64,000 nucleotides of DNA from Proteus vulgaris (GTDB lineage: Bacteria > Pseudomonadota > Gammaproteobacteria > Enterobacterales > Enterobacteriaceae), in contig NZ_CP090064.1 in assembly GCF_023100685.1 (NCBI RefSeq), forward strand, positions 3,410,001-3,474,000. Reading direction: 5' to 3'. The notes under the pieces are model-generated. The model made no database searches and was not told where the DNA came from. It saw nothing but the letters and a program-made list of their open reading frames with translations. Made by a program: the position numbers and the translations under genes. Positions within the stretch are counted from its first letter, which is position 1; every line of letters starts with the position of its first letter. Shown piece after piece: positions 1 through 7,995 of the stretch.

Positions 1-268
1 CTGCACTTTTCACATGATTATCAAATGCCGTTAATCCCGTATTTAGTATTTTAACTGGAATAGAAACGTTTATTTTTCCTATATTCTTTTCTGGTGAGTA
101 TGTTAAATCACCTTCAATTTCATAGAAACCACCACTGTTAGTTGAAGTCCCAAAATGATCAATGTAAAACATTGCCTTAGTATGCGTTGGTTCAAGTTTA
201 TATTCATTAGCTTGTACTGCTGGCACAAGTAATAATGAAGATAATACGGTAGATAAAATAAATTTCAT
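1..268 (-). CDS. YceI-family secreted protein (partial, 5' part only)
   Basis: The reading frame opens at an ATG at 268 on the minus strand, after an AGGAA ribosome site, and runs off the window edge, so only about 89 residues are visible. It starts with a typical Sec signal peptide (MKFILSTVLSSLLLVPAVQA) followed by NEYKLEPTHTKAMFYIDHFG. That resembles the start of YceI-like lipocalin-fold proteins (D/E-x-x-HT-x-x-x-F-x-I-x-H), which bind isoprenoid-type lipids in the periplasm. The family call rests on this N-terminal pattern only. The 3' end and any partner gene lie outside the window. Confidence 0.7.
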   Translation of the reverse strand, partial: MKFILSTVLSSLLLVPAVQANEYKLEPTHTKAMFYIDHFGTSTNSGGFYEIEGDLTYSPEKNIGKINVSIPVKILNTGLTAFDNHVKSA

Positions 269-374
269 TATAATTTCCTAATCTATTTTTTATAAAATAA
301 TGCCCATAAAGAAAATACTTTATAGGCATTTTTAAATACAGATAATATAAAGTACAAAGAGAGTTGAGAATTAA

Positions 375-1052
375 TTAACGCTGAGAATCTAATATCTCGT
401 TATTTTTTAATACATCTTGAGCTTTGCTATAGCTTTCAATTAATAATTGATAAGCTGGGAAAATTTGGGTGTATGCTTGCGCCCATTGTGCTGCATCATC
501 ACGATTCCATGTCTTCTGAATTTCAGAAGCAACTGCTGCGGTATCCATTGGTACAACCCCAGCTTGAACGATACGAGCTAAAGTAATTTCTTCCGCCATT
601 TTACTGTAAGTTCCTGAAGCATCAATAACTGCAAAGACTTGATAGCCCTCAGCAACAGCACTAATAGCAGGGAATGCCATACAGACACTCGTAATAGTAC
701 CAGCAATAATTAATTGCTTTTTGCCTGTCGCTTTAACAGCCTCAACAAACTCAGGGTTATCCCATGCATTTATTTCACCTTTACGTGCAACATATTTAGC
801 ATGTGGTGCATTTTGATGAATTTCAGGAATTAATGGGCCATTCGGACCTTGCGGTACAGAAGCTGTTGTAATAACAGGCATGTTAGCTAATGTTGCCATT
901 TTCGCTAATACTGAAGCACGTGCTCGTAATTCAGTCATAGGCATATCACCAACCGTTTGGAATAAACCACTTTGGTGATCGATTAATAACATAACAGCAT
1001 CTTCTGGATTAATAACAGGACGTTGTCCATTAAAATTTGCTGGAGCATTCAT
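375..1052 (-). CDS. Isochorismatase-family cysteine hydrolase (YcaC-like)
   Basis: A 225-residue cytoplasmic hydrolase of the isochorismatase superfamily. The expected catalytic triad is visible: Asp25 in LLIDHQSGLF, Lys91 in ARKGEIN, and Cys124 in GTITSVCMAFP. The overall pattern is closest to YcaC-type hydrolases of unknown substrate, which are about 208 residues long; the extra length here is at the C-terminus. An AAGGAA ribosome site precedes the ATG. It is transcribed divergently from the pirin gene at 1330, with a LysR gene just beyond. This hydrolase-pirin-LysR grouping suggests a shared response, perhaps to aromatic or quinone compounds, but that is inference. The substrate cannot be read from the sequence. 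Confidence 0.85.
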   Translation of the reverse strand: MNAPANFNGQRPVINPEDAVMLLIDHQSGLFQTVGDMPMTELRARASVLAKMATLANMPVITTASVPQGPNGPLIPEIHQNAPHAKYVARKGEINAWDNPEFVEAVKATGKKQLIIAGTITSVCMAFPAISAVAEGYQVFAVIDASGTYSKMAEEITLARIVQAGVVPMDTAAVASEIQKTWNRDDAAQWAQAYTQIFPAYQLLIESYSKAQDVLKNNEILDSQR

Positions 1053-1329
1053 TTATTTATTCCTTTTAATTAATAAATATTGATTATTAACTAAGTTAAG
1101 GAGAAATATTAAAAAATGATATCTTTATATCGATTTCCCTCGTTGTAATAAACAATAGTCAATTAATTAAAATATCGATAGAGTCAATTATGATAAACAC
1201 TATTCCAAAAATAGAACACTGAAACATATTATTATTGTTCTATATTCAGAATAATGAAATCTATTTTTAATACTACTTAAATATATTAATCACTTTAAAA
1301 TACACCTATAGAAATTTTATAGGAACATT
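1053..1329. promoter_or_regulatory. Divergent promoter region between hydrolase and pirin genes
   Basis: This 277-base, very AT-rich spacer separates two genes that start away from each other, so both promoters must lie here. It has no open frame worth calling. A LysR-type regulator lies downstream of the pirin gene and could bind here, but no operator was identified. Confidence 0.5.
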
Positions 1330-2205
1330 ATGATGAAAAAGATTATTGGTATTTATAAAGCACCTCGTCAACATTGGGTTGGTGATGGCTTTCATGTTCG
1401 TTCACTCTTTAGTTATAGCAACCATGGTAAATATTTAAATCCATTTTTACTATTAGACCGAGCTGGGCCTACTGATTTTCCTGCATCTCAAGGCCATAAC
1501 CGAGGGGTAGGTGAACATCCTCACCGTGGATTTGAAACAGTGACCATCGTTTACAAAGGTGAGGTTGCACATCATGATTCAACGGGTGAAGGCGGTGTTA
1601 TTGGTCCCGGAGATGTCCAATGGATGACTGCGGCATCGGGTATTTTGCATCAAGAATACCATTCTGATGCTTTTACCAAAGAAGGTGGTGTATTAGATAT
1701 GGTGCAATTATGGGTTAATCTCCCATCAGATGCCAAATCAGCACCTGCTGGTTATCAATTACTGAAAGAAAGTGCGATCCCTGTATTGCCTTTATCTGAT
1801 AATGCAGGGCTGCTTCGCGTTATTGCAGGGGATTATCACGATACGAAAGGCGCAGCAAAAACCTTTTCGCCTGTTGATGTATGGGATATTCAATTAAAGA
1901 GTGCAAAATCGACCACATTACTAACGAAAAAAGATCGTTATGTTGGTTTAGTGGTTTTACATGGCAGTGTTTATCTTGATAATCAAACCCAATTACAAAC
2001 TGGAGATTTGGTTATTTTAGATAATGAAGGAGGCTCTGTTAATCTTGAAGCCATTGAAGATGCCGTTATCTTATATCTCAGTGGTGAGCCTATTAATGAA
2101 CCTATTGCAGGTTATGGCCCTTTTGTAATGAATAGCGAAGCTCAAATCAGACAAGCCATTGATGATTTTAACCAAGGTAAATTTGGTCGTATATCTAACG
2201 AATAA
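1330..2205 (+). CDS. Pirin-family cupin protein
   Basis: A 291-residue bicupin protein. The N-terminal pirin domain shows the signature GVGEHPHRGFETVTIV, and its metal-ligand set is complete: His63, His65, His107 and Glu109 (in GILHQEYH). Bacterial pirins such as E. coli YhhW bind iron or other metals, and some have quercetin 2,3-dioxygenase activity; others act as redox-responsive regulators. The C-terminal half carries the second cupin (about residues 175-255). AGGA ends 5 bases before the start, and a second ATG follows immediately. It is divergent from the hydrolase and convergent with the LysR gene, with a shared terminator between. The true substrate is unknown. Confidence 0.88.
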   Translation: MMKKIIGIYKAPRQHWVGDGFHVRSLFSYSNHGKYLNPFLLLDRAGPTDFPASQGHNRGVGEHPHRGFETVTIVYKGEVAHHDSTGEGGVIGPGDVQWMTAASGILHQEYHSDAFTKEGGVLDMVQLWVNLPSDAKSAPAGYQLLKESAIPVLPLSDNAGLLRVIAGDYHDTKGAAKTFSPVDVWDIQLKSAKSTTLLTKKDRYVGLVVLHGSVYLDNQTQLQTGDLVILDNEGGSVNLEAIEDAVILYLSGEPINEPIAGYGPFVMNSEAQIRQAIDDFNQGKFGRISNE

Positions 2206-2236
2206 CGTTTTTATTTTATACAAAAACAATGAAATC

Positions 2237-2267
2237 AAACGGCTCCCTATTCTATTCGGAGCCGTTT
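2237..2267. terminator. Bidirectional terminator between pirin and LysR genes
   Basis: A perfect 10-bp inverted repeat (AAACGGCTCC / GGAGCCGTTT) with a 11-base loop lies between two convergent genes. It ends in TTTTT on the plus strand, as expected for the pirin transcript. Confidence 0.8.
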
Positions 2268-2278
2268 TTATATCAATC

Positions 2279-3184
2279 TTACTCTTTCATTGGTGACATA
2301 TTATCAGCAAGGTATTCCAACAAGACTTGGATTGCAGGTAATAGCCCTTTTCTTGATGGATAAACAGCATGAACCACATCTTTAGGAAAACGCCAAGATG
2401 GCAATACCTCAATTAACTTGCCATCCTGTAACTCTTTTTCAACCACACTTAAGGGTAATCTTGTTATTCCCAATCCCTTTAATGTTGCTTTATAAAGAGT
2501 CAAAACATCGGTTGTGGCTAATTTAGGCATAACATGTTGTGTAGAAACCGCACCATCTTCATGAGTGAGTGTGAGTGTATAATGCTGGGAATGTTCGCTA
2601 TTTGCCAAAATGGGATAATCTGTAAGTTGTTCGGGGGAATTGGGGATCTCTCTCCCTTGAAATAACAATGGGCTAGCAACTAACACTCGCCGAGAATAAC
2701 CTAGAATTTTCATTGTTAAACCTGAATCATCTAGTGGCAATGCTCTGACTCGTAATGCAAGATCAAGGCCTTCACTAATCACATCAACTGGGCGATTAAT
2801 GGCTAATATCTGAATATTAATATCCGGATATTTTTCCATAAAATCGACCAAAATATCTTGAATATATATTTGTAATAATGCGACAGGACAAGAGAGTTTA
2901 ATTGTGCCATGAGGATGCCCTTGTGCTGAACAAATAACCTCTTCCGCAATCTCAGCTTCAGCAACCACATTTTTACATTGTTGATAAAAAGTTTGCCCAA
3001 TTTTGGTGACATGAAATTGTCGCGTAGAACGATAAATTAAAGAAACATTGAGCTTTTGTTCTAAATCAGCAATACGGCGACTCAGCTTAGATTTAGGTAT
3101 TCCTAATGTTTCAGCCGCTTGAGAGAAACCACCAAACTCAACGACTTTCACAAAATAGTAGAGGTCATTTAAATCATACTTCAT
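2279..3184 (-). CDS. LysR-family transcriptional regulator
   Basis: A 301-residue LysR-type activator or repressor. The N-terminal winged helix-turn-helix is clear (MKYDLNDLYYFVKVVEFGGF, then SQAAETLGIPKSKLSRRIADLE to about residue 43). It is followed by a periplasmic-binding-protein-like effector domain from about residue 90. The SRRIADLE recognition helix and long RSTRQFHVT wing resemble the subgroup often found beside pirin or quinone-reductase genes. It converges on the pirin gene, so it does not share a promoter with it, yet proximity makes pirin and the hydrolase likely targets (inference). No autoregulatory site was identified upstream. Confidence 0.88.
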   Translation of the reverse strand: MKYDLNDLYYFVKVVEFGGFSQAAETLGIPKSKLSRRIADLEQKLNVSLIYRSTRQFHVTKIGQTFYQQCKNVVAEAEIAEEVICSAQGHPHGTIKLSCPVALLQIYIQDILVDFMEKYPDINIQILAINRPVDVISEGLDLALRVRALPLDDSGLTMKILGYSRRVLVASPLLFQGREIPNSPEQLTDYPILANSEHSQHYTLTLTHEDGAVSTQHVMPKLATTDVLTLYKATLKGLGITRLPLSVVEKELQDGKLIEVLPSWRFPKDVVHAVYPSRKGLLPAIQVLLEYLADNMSPMKE

Positions 3185-3705
3185 TGTGTATCACCCATTA
3201 GGTTATTTAACATATTAAGCTGAATTGTTTCAGTTATTGATGTTATGGAGAAAATAATTGTAATTACTATTTTCCATTATTCAACTTTTGTTAATAACAT
3301 TATAATCACATGGGGTAATAAAATAAAGACGACCTAAAATAATATCATAATTCAAAAAAAACCAATTAAATTAATATTACAAATGTGACATTGAATTAAT
3401 TCACTTACCATAATTGAATTTTATTACCACCTATCACTGAAATTTGTTTTTATTATTAAATTTTGATTGATTTAGTAAAATTTATTATAAAACATAAAGA
3501 TAGATAATTACTTTGCATATTAATAACATCAAGTTACATAAAAAAACTTATTTTAAAAACAAGTTAATAAATAATTTTATTTTTATGACATTAATCAATG
3601 AATATTTAATAATATGTTAATAAGATCATCCTTAATAAAAATACTTATTAGCTTTATTTTTACTTCCGATTATTTATTTAACCTGCAACCTAATGGAATA
3701 ACCTG
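3185..3705. other. Long AT-rich spacer between LysR and DASS genes
   Basis: These 521 bases hold the divergent promoters of the LysR gene and the anion transporter. The stretch is extremely AT-rich with long T and A runs, the kind of DNA usually bound by H-NS. No coding frame, RNA gene or convincing operator is visible. Confidence 0.4.
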
Positions 3706-5178
3706 ATGAACAAATTAACTCCATTACGACCCATACCTACCTTAATCGCTATTTCTATTACCCTTATTATCTGGTTTTTTATTCCCGTTCCAGAAGGCGT
3801 TGATCCCAATGCTTGGCATTTATTAGCCCTTTTTGTTGGTACTATCGCTGCTATTATTGGTAAAGCACTTCCTATCGGTGCTGTTTCTATTATTGCTATC
3901 GCATTAGTGGCTGTTACAGGTGTCACTAACCCTAATTCAACTAAAGCTGCTATCGGTGATGCATTAAGTGGTTTTTCCAATGATCTTATCTGGTTAATTG
4001 GTATTTCCATTATGGTCTCTATGAGCCTAAATAAAACTGGGCTTGGTGCCAGAATTGGTTATTATTTTATTTCGTTATTTGGTAAAAAAACGATTGGAAT
4101 AGCCTATTCATTAGCCATTGCCGAAACAATATTAGCGCCAGTAACGCCCAGTAATACCGCACGGGGTGGCGGTATTATTCACCCAATTATGCGTTCAATT
4201 TCAGACAGTTTTAACTCTAAAGCAGAAGATGGCACAAGTGGAAAAATAGGTCGTTACCTCTCTTTAGTGAACTACAATATAAATCCAATTACTTCTGCCA
4301 TGTTTATTACGGCAACAGCTCCTAACCCACTTATTGTGAGTTTAATTATCAGTGAAACTGACCCTACACATGAACTTAGTTGGTCTATGTGGGCAATTGC
4401 TGCGTTTGTGCCCGCTATCGTTTCATTAATATTAATGCCAATTGTTATCTACCTTCTTTATAAACCTGAAATAACCAGCACCCCGAATGCTCCACATTTT
4501 GCTAAAGAGCGTTTAGCACAATTAGGCCCTATTTCGTTACCTGAAAAAATAACCCTTGCAGTCTTCGCCTTATTATTAATTATGTGGGCGGGTGTACCTG
4601 CATTGTTATTTGGTGATGGATTTAGTGTTAATGCCACAACAGCCGCATTTATTGGCTTATCGATTTTATTATGTACAGGTGTTTTAAATTGGGATGATAT
4701 TTTAAAAAACAAAGGTGCATGGGATACCGTTGTTTGGTTCTCTGCCTTAGTAATGATGGCATCCTTCTTAGGAAAATTAGGATTGATTAAATGGTTGTCA
4801 CTCAGCGTAGGGGCAAGTATTGATAGTATGGGAATAAGTTGGGTCAGTGGCATGATATTACTGGTACTAATTTATGTTTATTCTCACTACTTTTTTGCCA
4901 GTACCACCGCGCATATTACCGCAATGTTTGCCGCTTTCTATGCCGCAGGCTTAGCCCTTGGCGCACCACCAATGTTATTAGGGCTTATTTTGGCGTTCTC
5001 ATCTTCATTAATGATGTCATTAACACATTACGGCACTGGTACTGCGCCAATTATTTTTGGTTCAGGTTACGCCACATTGGGCGAATGGTGGAAAGCTGGC
5101 TTTGTGATGAGTGTAGTTAACCTTATTGTTTGGATAACGTTGGGTAGTGTATGGTGGAAAGTATTAGGATATTGGTAA
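3706..5178 (+). CDS. DASS (SLC13) family anion:Na+ symporter or antiporter
   Basis: A 490-residue inner-membrane protein of the divalent-anion symporter family (CitT/TtdT/YflS group). It shows the family's double hairpin signatures: APVTPSNTARGGGI at about residues 145-160, with the substrate and Na-site SNT motif, and LTHYGTGTAPIIFGSGY near residues 445-460 as the second half's equivalent. About a dozen hydrophobic segments span the length, and the size matches CitT (487) and TtdT (487). Substrates in this family are di- and tricarboxylates such as citrate, tartrate, succinate or malate; which one applies here cannot be read. No enzyme gene adjoins it to reveal the pathway. A strong hairpin terminator follows. 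Confidence 0.9.
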   Translation: MNKLTPLRPIPTLIAISITLIIWFFIPVPEGVDPNAWHLLALFVGTIAAIIGKALPIGAVSIIAIALVAVTGVTNPNSTKAAIGDALSGFSNDLIWLIGISIMVSMSLNKTGLGARIGYYFISLFGKKTIGIAYSLAIAETILAPVTPSNTARGGGIIHPIMRSISDSFNSKAEDGTSGKIGRYLSLVNYNINPITSAMFITATAPNPLIVSLIISETDPTHELSWSMWAIAAFVPAIVSLILMPIVIYLLYKPEITSTPNAPHFAKERLAQLGPISLPEKITLAVFALLLIMWAGVPALLFGDGFSVNATTAAFIGLSILLCTGVLNWDDILKNKGAWDTVVWFSALVMMASFLGKLGLIKWLSLSVGASIDSMGISWVSGMILLVLIYVYSHYFFASTTAHITAMFAAFYAAGLALGAPPMLLGLILAFSSSLMMSLTHYGTGTAPIIFGSGYATLGEWWKAGFVMSVVNLIVWITLGSVWWKVLGYW

Positions 5179-5211
5179 GATTTAAAAAAAATAGCCTTAA
5201 ATAAAACAAAT

Positions 5212-5244
5212 ATAAGATGCCTAGTTTATTGTTAGGCATCTTAT
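5212..5244. terminator. Bidirectional terminator between DASS gene and fimbrial operon
   Basis: A perfect 12-bp inverted repeat (ATAAGATGCCTA / TAGGCATCTTAT, 9-base loop) sits between the convergent transporter gene and the last gene of the fimbrial operon. Neither side has a long U tract, so efficiency is uncertain. Confidence 0.7.
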
Positions 5245-5248
5245 AAAG

Positions 5249-5551
5249 TTAACGCCAGATATCGTTACTTGCGATAATTGACTCTGATTGATAATGACTT
5301 TTTTTATTCTCTATTTTATCTTTCTCAACGGTATGTTGAACGCCATCAAAAAAATAATTTAAATCAACATCAAAAAGATAGGATAAAATATAAATACTTT
5401 CTGCATGGATGTTTGACTCACCATTTTCAAAACGAGATTGATGTTGCTGGCTTATTCCCAATAAAGCACCAAACTCACTGCCACTCATACTGTGTGTTAT
5501 TCTTAACTCTCTAATTTTAGCGCCAACTAATCTTGATATTTCTTTATTCAT
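5249..5551 (-). CDS. MrpJ-like fimbrial HTH regulator (distal copy)
   Basis: A 100-residue XRE/Cro-type DNA-binding protein. The helix-turn-helix spans about residues 8-62, with the core GISQQHQSRFENGE (residues 32-45). This matches the SQQQxSRYE signature of the Proteus MrpJ family, whose members are encoded at the ends of fimbrial operons and repress flagellar genes when fimbriae are made. The tail from residue 70 is charged and unlike the other copy at 6563. It is the last gene of the operon, 47 bases behind the adhesin gene, and is followed by a terminator. Repression of motility is expected by homology, not shown here. Confidence 0.88.
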   Translation of the reverse strand: MNKEISRLVGAKIRELRITHSMSGSEFGALLGISQQHQSRFENGESNIHAESIYILSYLFDVDLNYFFDGVQHTVEKDKIENKKSHYQSESIIASNDIWR

Positions 5552-5598
5552 AACATCTCCAAAAATAAAATTGATAATATCAAAAATACACTCATTAA

Positions 5599-6582
5599 TT
5601 ATTCATACAAAATATTTACTGTAGCAATTGAGTTTGCACTTCCTGGTGTTATAGTGCTTCCTGTTTTTATATAGCGCGCTTTCCAACCAAAAATATAATC
5701 GCCAGATGCAACCTGATTTTGTAAACTATTTTTAGTATTTAATTTAATAGGATTATTATTTTTATCTAATAACTGAATTCCAATTCCTGTTGCTGGATTT
5801 GTACCCGATAATTTTAATTTACCTGTATTTACATCAATATATCCAGCACTACTCGTTACAGTAGCTTTAATATTGGTTCCCGCAGCACAACTTAACGTAA
5901 TAGGAATATCAACATTTTTACTTACATCGCCAATATTTTTAAATTGGGTATCATACCAAGTGCCTATATTAACATTATAAGTCGATGATTTAGTTGTACA
6001 TTTTAAAGAGTTTATTCTTATTGCATTTAACGGCAAATATAATGATGATATATTCCAAGTAGTATTTCTAGGTAATGTATTATTTTGTACAACTTTAGCA
6101 AGCATTCCCCAATTCACACTTCCTGATTCAGTAACTCTACCTGTTTTTAATATTTTAACAGTCCAGTATGGATTTATTATTGTATAATGATTTCCTGATG
6201 GATTTACTATATTACTATGAGTTAAATTTAACAGTCCTAACTCATGTAGTTTAACTTGTATACCAATACCAGGAATATTGGTCTGCACTATTTTATTAGC
6301 ATTAGGCACCCAACCATTAATATAAGTACCTGAGACTGTTGCATTACCACATTGCCCATCGTTACCAGAAAATGTATTTATAGGTCCATTTTTATAATTT
6401 ATACGAAATTCATCTAATACACGTGTTCCCATATCATCATATTGAATTGAATAAACTTTATTCGGTATATCCACTCTAATATTTCTTAGATTTGGATTTT
6501 GAATACAAGCGGAAAAAGTGTATGTTGAATAAAATAAGACTCCACTTAATAAAAGAATAGTTTTAGTGTTTACATGGCGCAT
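5599..6582 (-). CDS. Two-domain fimbrial tip adhesin
   Basis: A 327-residue secreted protein with a signal peptide cleaved near Ala25. It has the layout of a chaperone-usher tip adhesin. The N-terminal lectin-like domain covers about residues 26-190, with a cysteine pair at 26 and 78. The C-terminal pilin domain covers about 191-327, with the usual pair at Cys195 and Cys232. It ends in VNILYE, an incomplete Ig-fold strand to be completed by the next subunit. It is roughly twice the length of the other pilins in the operon. An AGGAG site lies inside the 3' end of the preceding regulator gene, and the two coding regions overlap by 20 bases, suggesting coupled translation. The receptor is unknown. 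Confidence 0.85.
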   Translation of the reverse strand: MRHVNTKTILLLSGVLFYSTYTFSACIQNPNLRNIRVDIPNKVYSIQYDDMGTRVLDEFRINYKNGPINTFSGNDGQCGNATVSGTYINGWVPNANKIVQTNIPGIGIQVKLHELGLLNLTHSNIVNPSGNHYTIINPYWTVKILKTGRVTESGSVNWGMLAKVVQNNTLPRNTTWNISSLYLPLNAIRINSLKCTTKSSTYNVNIGTWYDTQFKNIGDVSKNVDIPITLSCAAGTNIKATVTSSAGYIDVNTGKLKLSGTNPATGIGIQLLDKNNNPIKLNTKNSLQNQVASGDYIFGWKARYIKTGSTITPGSANSIATVNILYE

Positions 6583-6871
6583 TTTTATCTCCTAACTTAT
6601 CTATTATTTTAGTTTTCATCTCTTTTTGTTCTTCTTCATCTAAAATAAAAAATTGACTTAAACAAATATCAAAAGCACGAGCATATTGATAAAGTCTATC
6701 CAAACTAACTCTATTAATACCTCGTTCATATCTTGATTGCTGTTGTTGACTGATACCAATTATTTCTGCCAGCTCACTTAAAGTGTACCCATTCATAACT
6801 CTATAATAAGCTATTTTTTTTCCAATCATTTTTGAGGCAGGATAAATATGACTCATTTTTATTTCCTTCAT
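6563..6871 (-). CDS. MrpJ-like fimbrial HTH regulator (internal copy)
   Basis: A 102-residue XRE-type protein with the helix-turn-helix at about residues 12-66 and the core GISQQQQSRYERGINRVS, an excellent match to the MrpJ motif. It is unusual in lying inside the operon, between a minor pilin gene (6-base gap) and the adhesin gene (20-base overlap), rather than only at the end. By family knowledge it should bind DNA to modulate flagellar and fimbrial promoters. It shares little with the distal copy outside the DNA-binding core, so the two may have different targets (inference). Confidence 0.9.
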   Translation of the reverse strand: MKEIKMSHIYPASKMIGKKIAYYRVMNGYTLSELAEIIGISQQQQSRYERGINRVSLDRLYQYARAFDICLSQFFILDEEEQKEMKTKIIDKLGDKNAPCKH

Positions 6872-6877
6872 TATTCG

Positions 6878-7375
6878 TTAATTATAAAGAAGCGTAAATT
6901 CAAGATGACTTTTAAATGAACCCACAGTGATATTACTTCCATAACCTATAATTCTTGCCGATAAAGGAAATTCAGCATTGTGTGTCTGCTGATTAACGTT
7001 CACTATTAATTTTTCATTATTTTTTATAATACTTTTATTTAATTGTGTCGCGATATTTAATGCCGTACTTTTTGCTGTGCCACTATTAATAAAATATTCT
7101 GGATAATTAGGATCAACAATCCCTTTTAAGGTCATTGTGATTTTATTCGTTGTTATTGGGCAATTTTTAAACTTTATAGAGAAATTAACCCAATCTGATT
7201 TTTGATTGTTTTTAATATTTCTAATATTTATTTTGTTAAGATCAATCAAATAATTTTTTGTTTCTAATTCACAAGGTGATGCAATCACAGATCCATAAAC
7301 ATTAATATTAACAACACTTCCTACTGCAAAAGGAGAAAATAAAAAAAATAAGGATAAGAGTATGATTTTATACAT
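6878..7375 (-). CDS. Minor fimbrial subunit
   Basis: A 165-residue type-1-like pilin. It has a signal peptide (about residues 1-19), then NINVYGSVIASPCELETK with the first conserved cysteine and KNCPIT with the second; these form the standard pilin disulfide. The C-terminus (SHLEFTLLYN) has the alternating pattern and penultimate tyrosine of a donor-strand-exchanged subunit. It lies 12 bases behind the next pilin gene. Its position ahead of the adhesin suggests an adaptor in the tip, but the exact role is inferred. Confidence 0.85.
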   Translation of the reverse strand: MYKIILLSLFFLFSPFAVGSVVNINVYGSVIASPCELETKNYLIDLNKINIRNIKNNQKSDWVNFSIKFKNCPITTNKITMTLKGIVDPNYPEYFINSGTAKSTALNIATQLNKSIIKNNEKLIVNVNQQTHNAEFPLSARIIGYGSNITVGSFKSHLEFTLLYN

Positions 7376-7387
7376 AATATTCTGCCT

Positions 7388-7909
7388 CTACCTATAGACT
7401 ATGGTTGCTGTGATCTTTGCAGATACCGTACCTGGTGTGGCATTTCCAAGCTTACTAAATGCCCGTGTTCTTAAAGGAATATTCACTGATGACTGACCAT
7501 TAACCGCGATATACAGTGATTTTTGATTGCCTAATGGTATTAATCCATTACTATTTTCATTCTGCAATTGCACAGCAATATTCTTTGCAGTTCCTTCATT
7601 TTTATATAAATTATCGACATCAGCATTATCTGGTGTACCGGTAAATGTTAGCTTTACTTGATTTATTGTGGGTGAACAATCAATTAATTTAATCGTGAAA
7701 TTATTCCACACCGAACTCGAATTTGTTGTCTTAAATAAATTTGCAGGCATCTCTTTTAAATCAATATTAATATTACTTCCTCCAGAAATATTACAAGTTG
7801 CTGCTTTAATATTTCCAGAAAAATTAACCGTAACCGTATTCCCAGCGAGTAAAGGAAAACTTATTATTACACTGGTTATTAAAACAAAAAATCTTATTAA
7901 TATAGTCAT
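7388..7909 (-). CDS. Fimbrial subunit (minor pilin)
   Basis: A 173-residue pilin with a signal peptide ending near FPLLAG and the N-terminal donor-strand pattern NTVTVNFSGNIKAATCNI. The paired cysteines are in AATCNI and LIDCSP. The C-terminus (SAKITATIVYR) has the tyrosine next to last, as in exported fimbrial subunits. It is the first subunit gene behind the usher, 86 bases downstream, so it may have its own ribosome loading. Whether it is an adaptor or an anchor cannot be decided from the sequence. Confidence 0.85.
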   Translation of the reverse strand: MTILIRFFVLITSVIISFPLLAGNTVTVNFSGNIKAATCNISGGSNINIDLKEMPANLFKTTNSSSVWNNFTIKLIDCSPTINQVKLTFTGTPDNADVDNLYKNEGTAKNIAVQLQNENSNGLIPLGNQKSLYIAVNGQSSVNIPLRTRAFSKLGNATPGTVSAKITATIVYR

Positions 7910-7995
7910 TTCACTTTCCTACGCGTAGCAAATATCGACAGCTATAAAAGAAATAACTGGGTTTAATATATTAACTTTAATGCTATTTAAATTTA

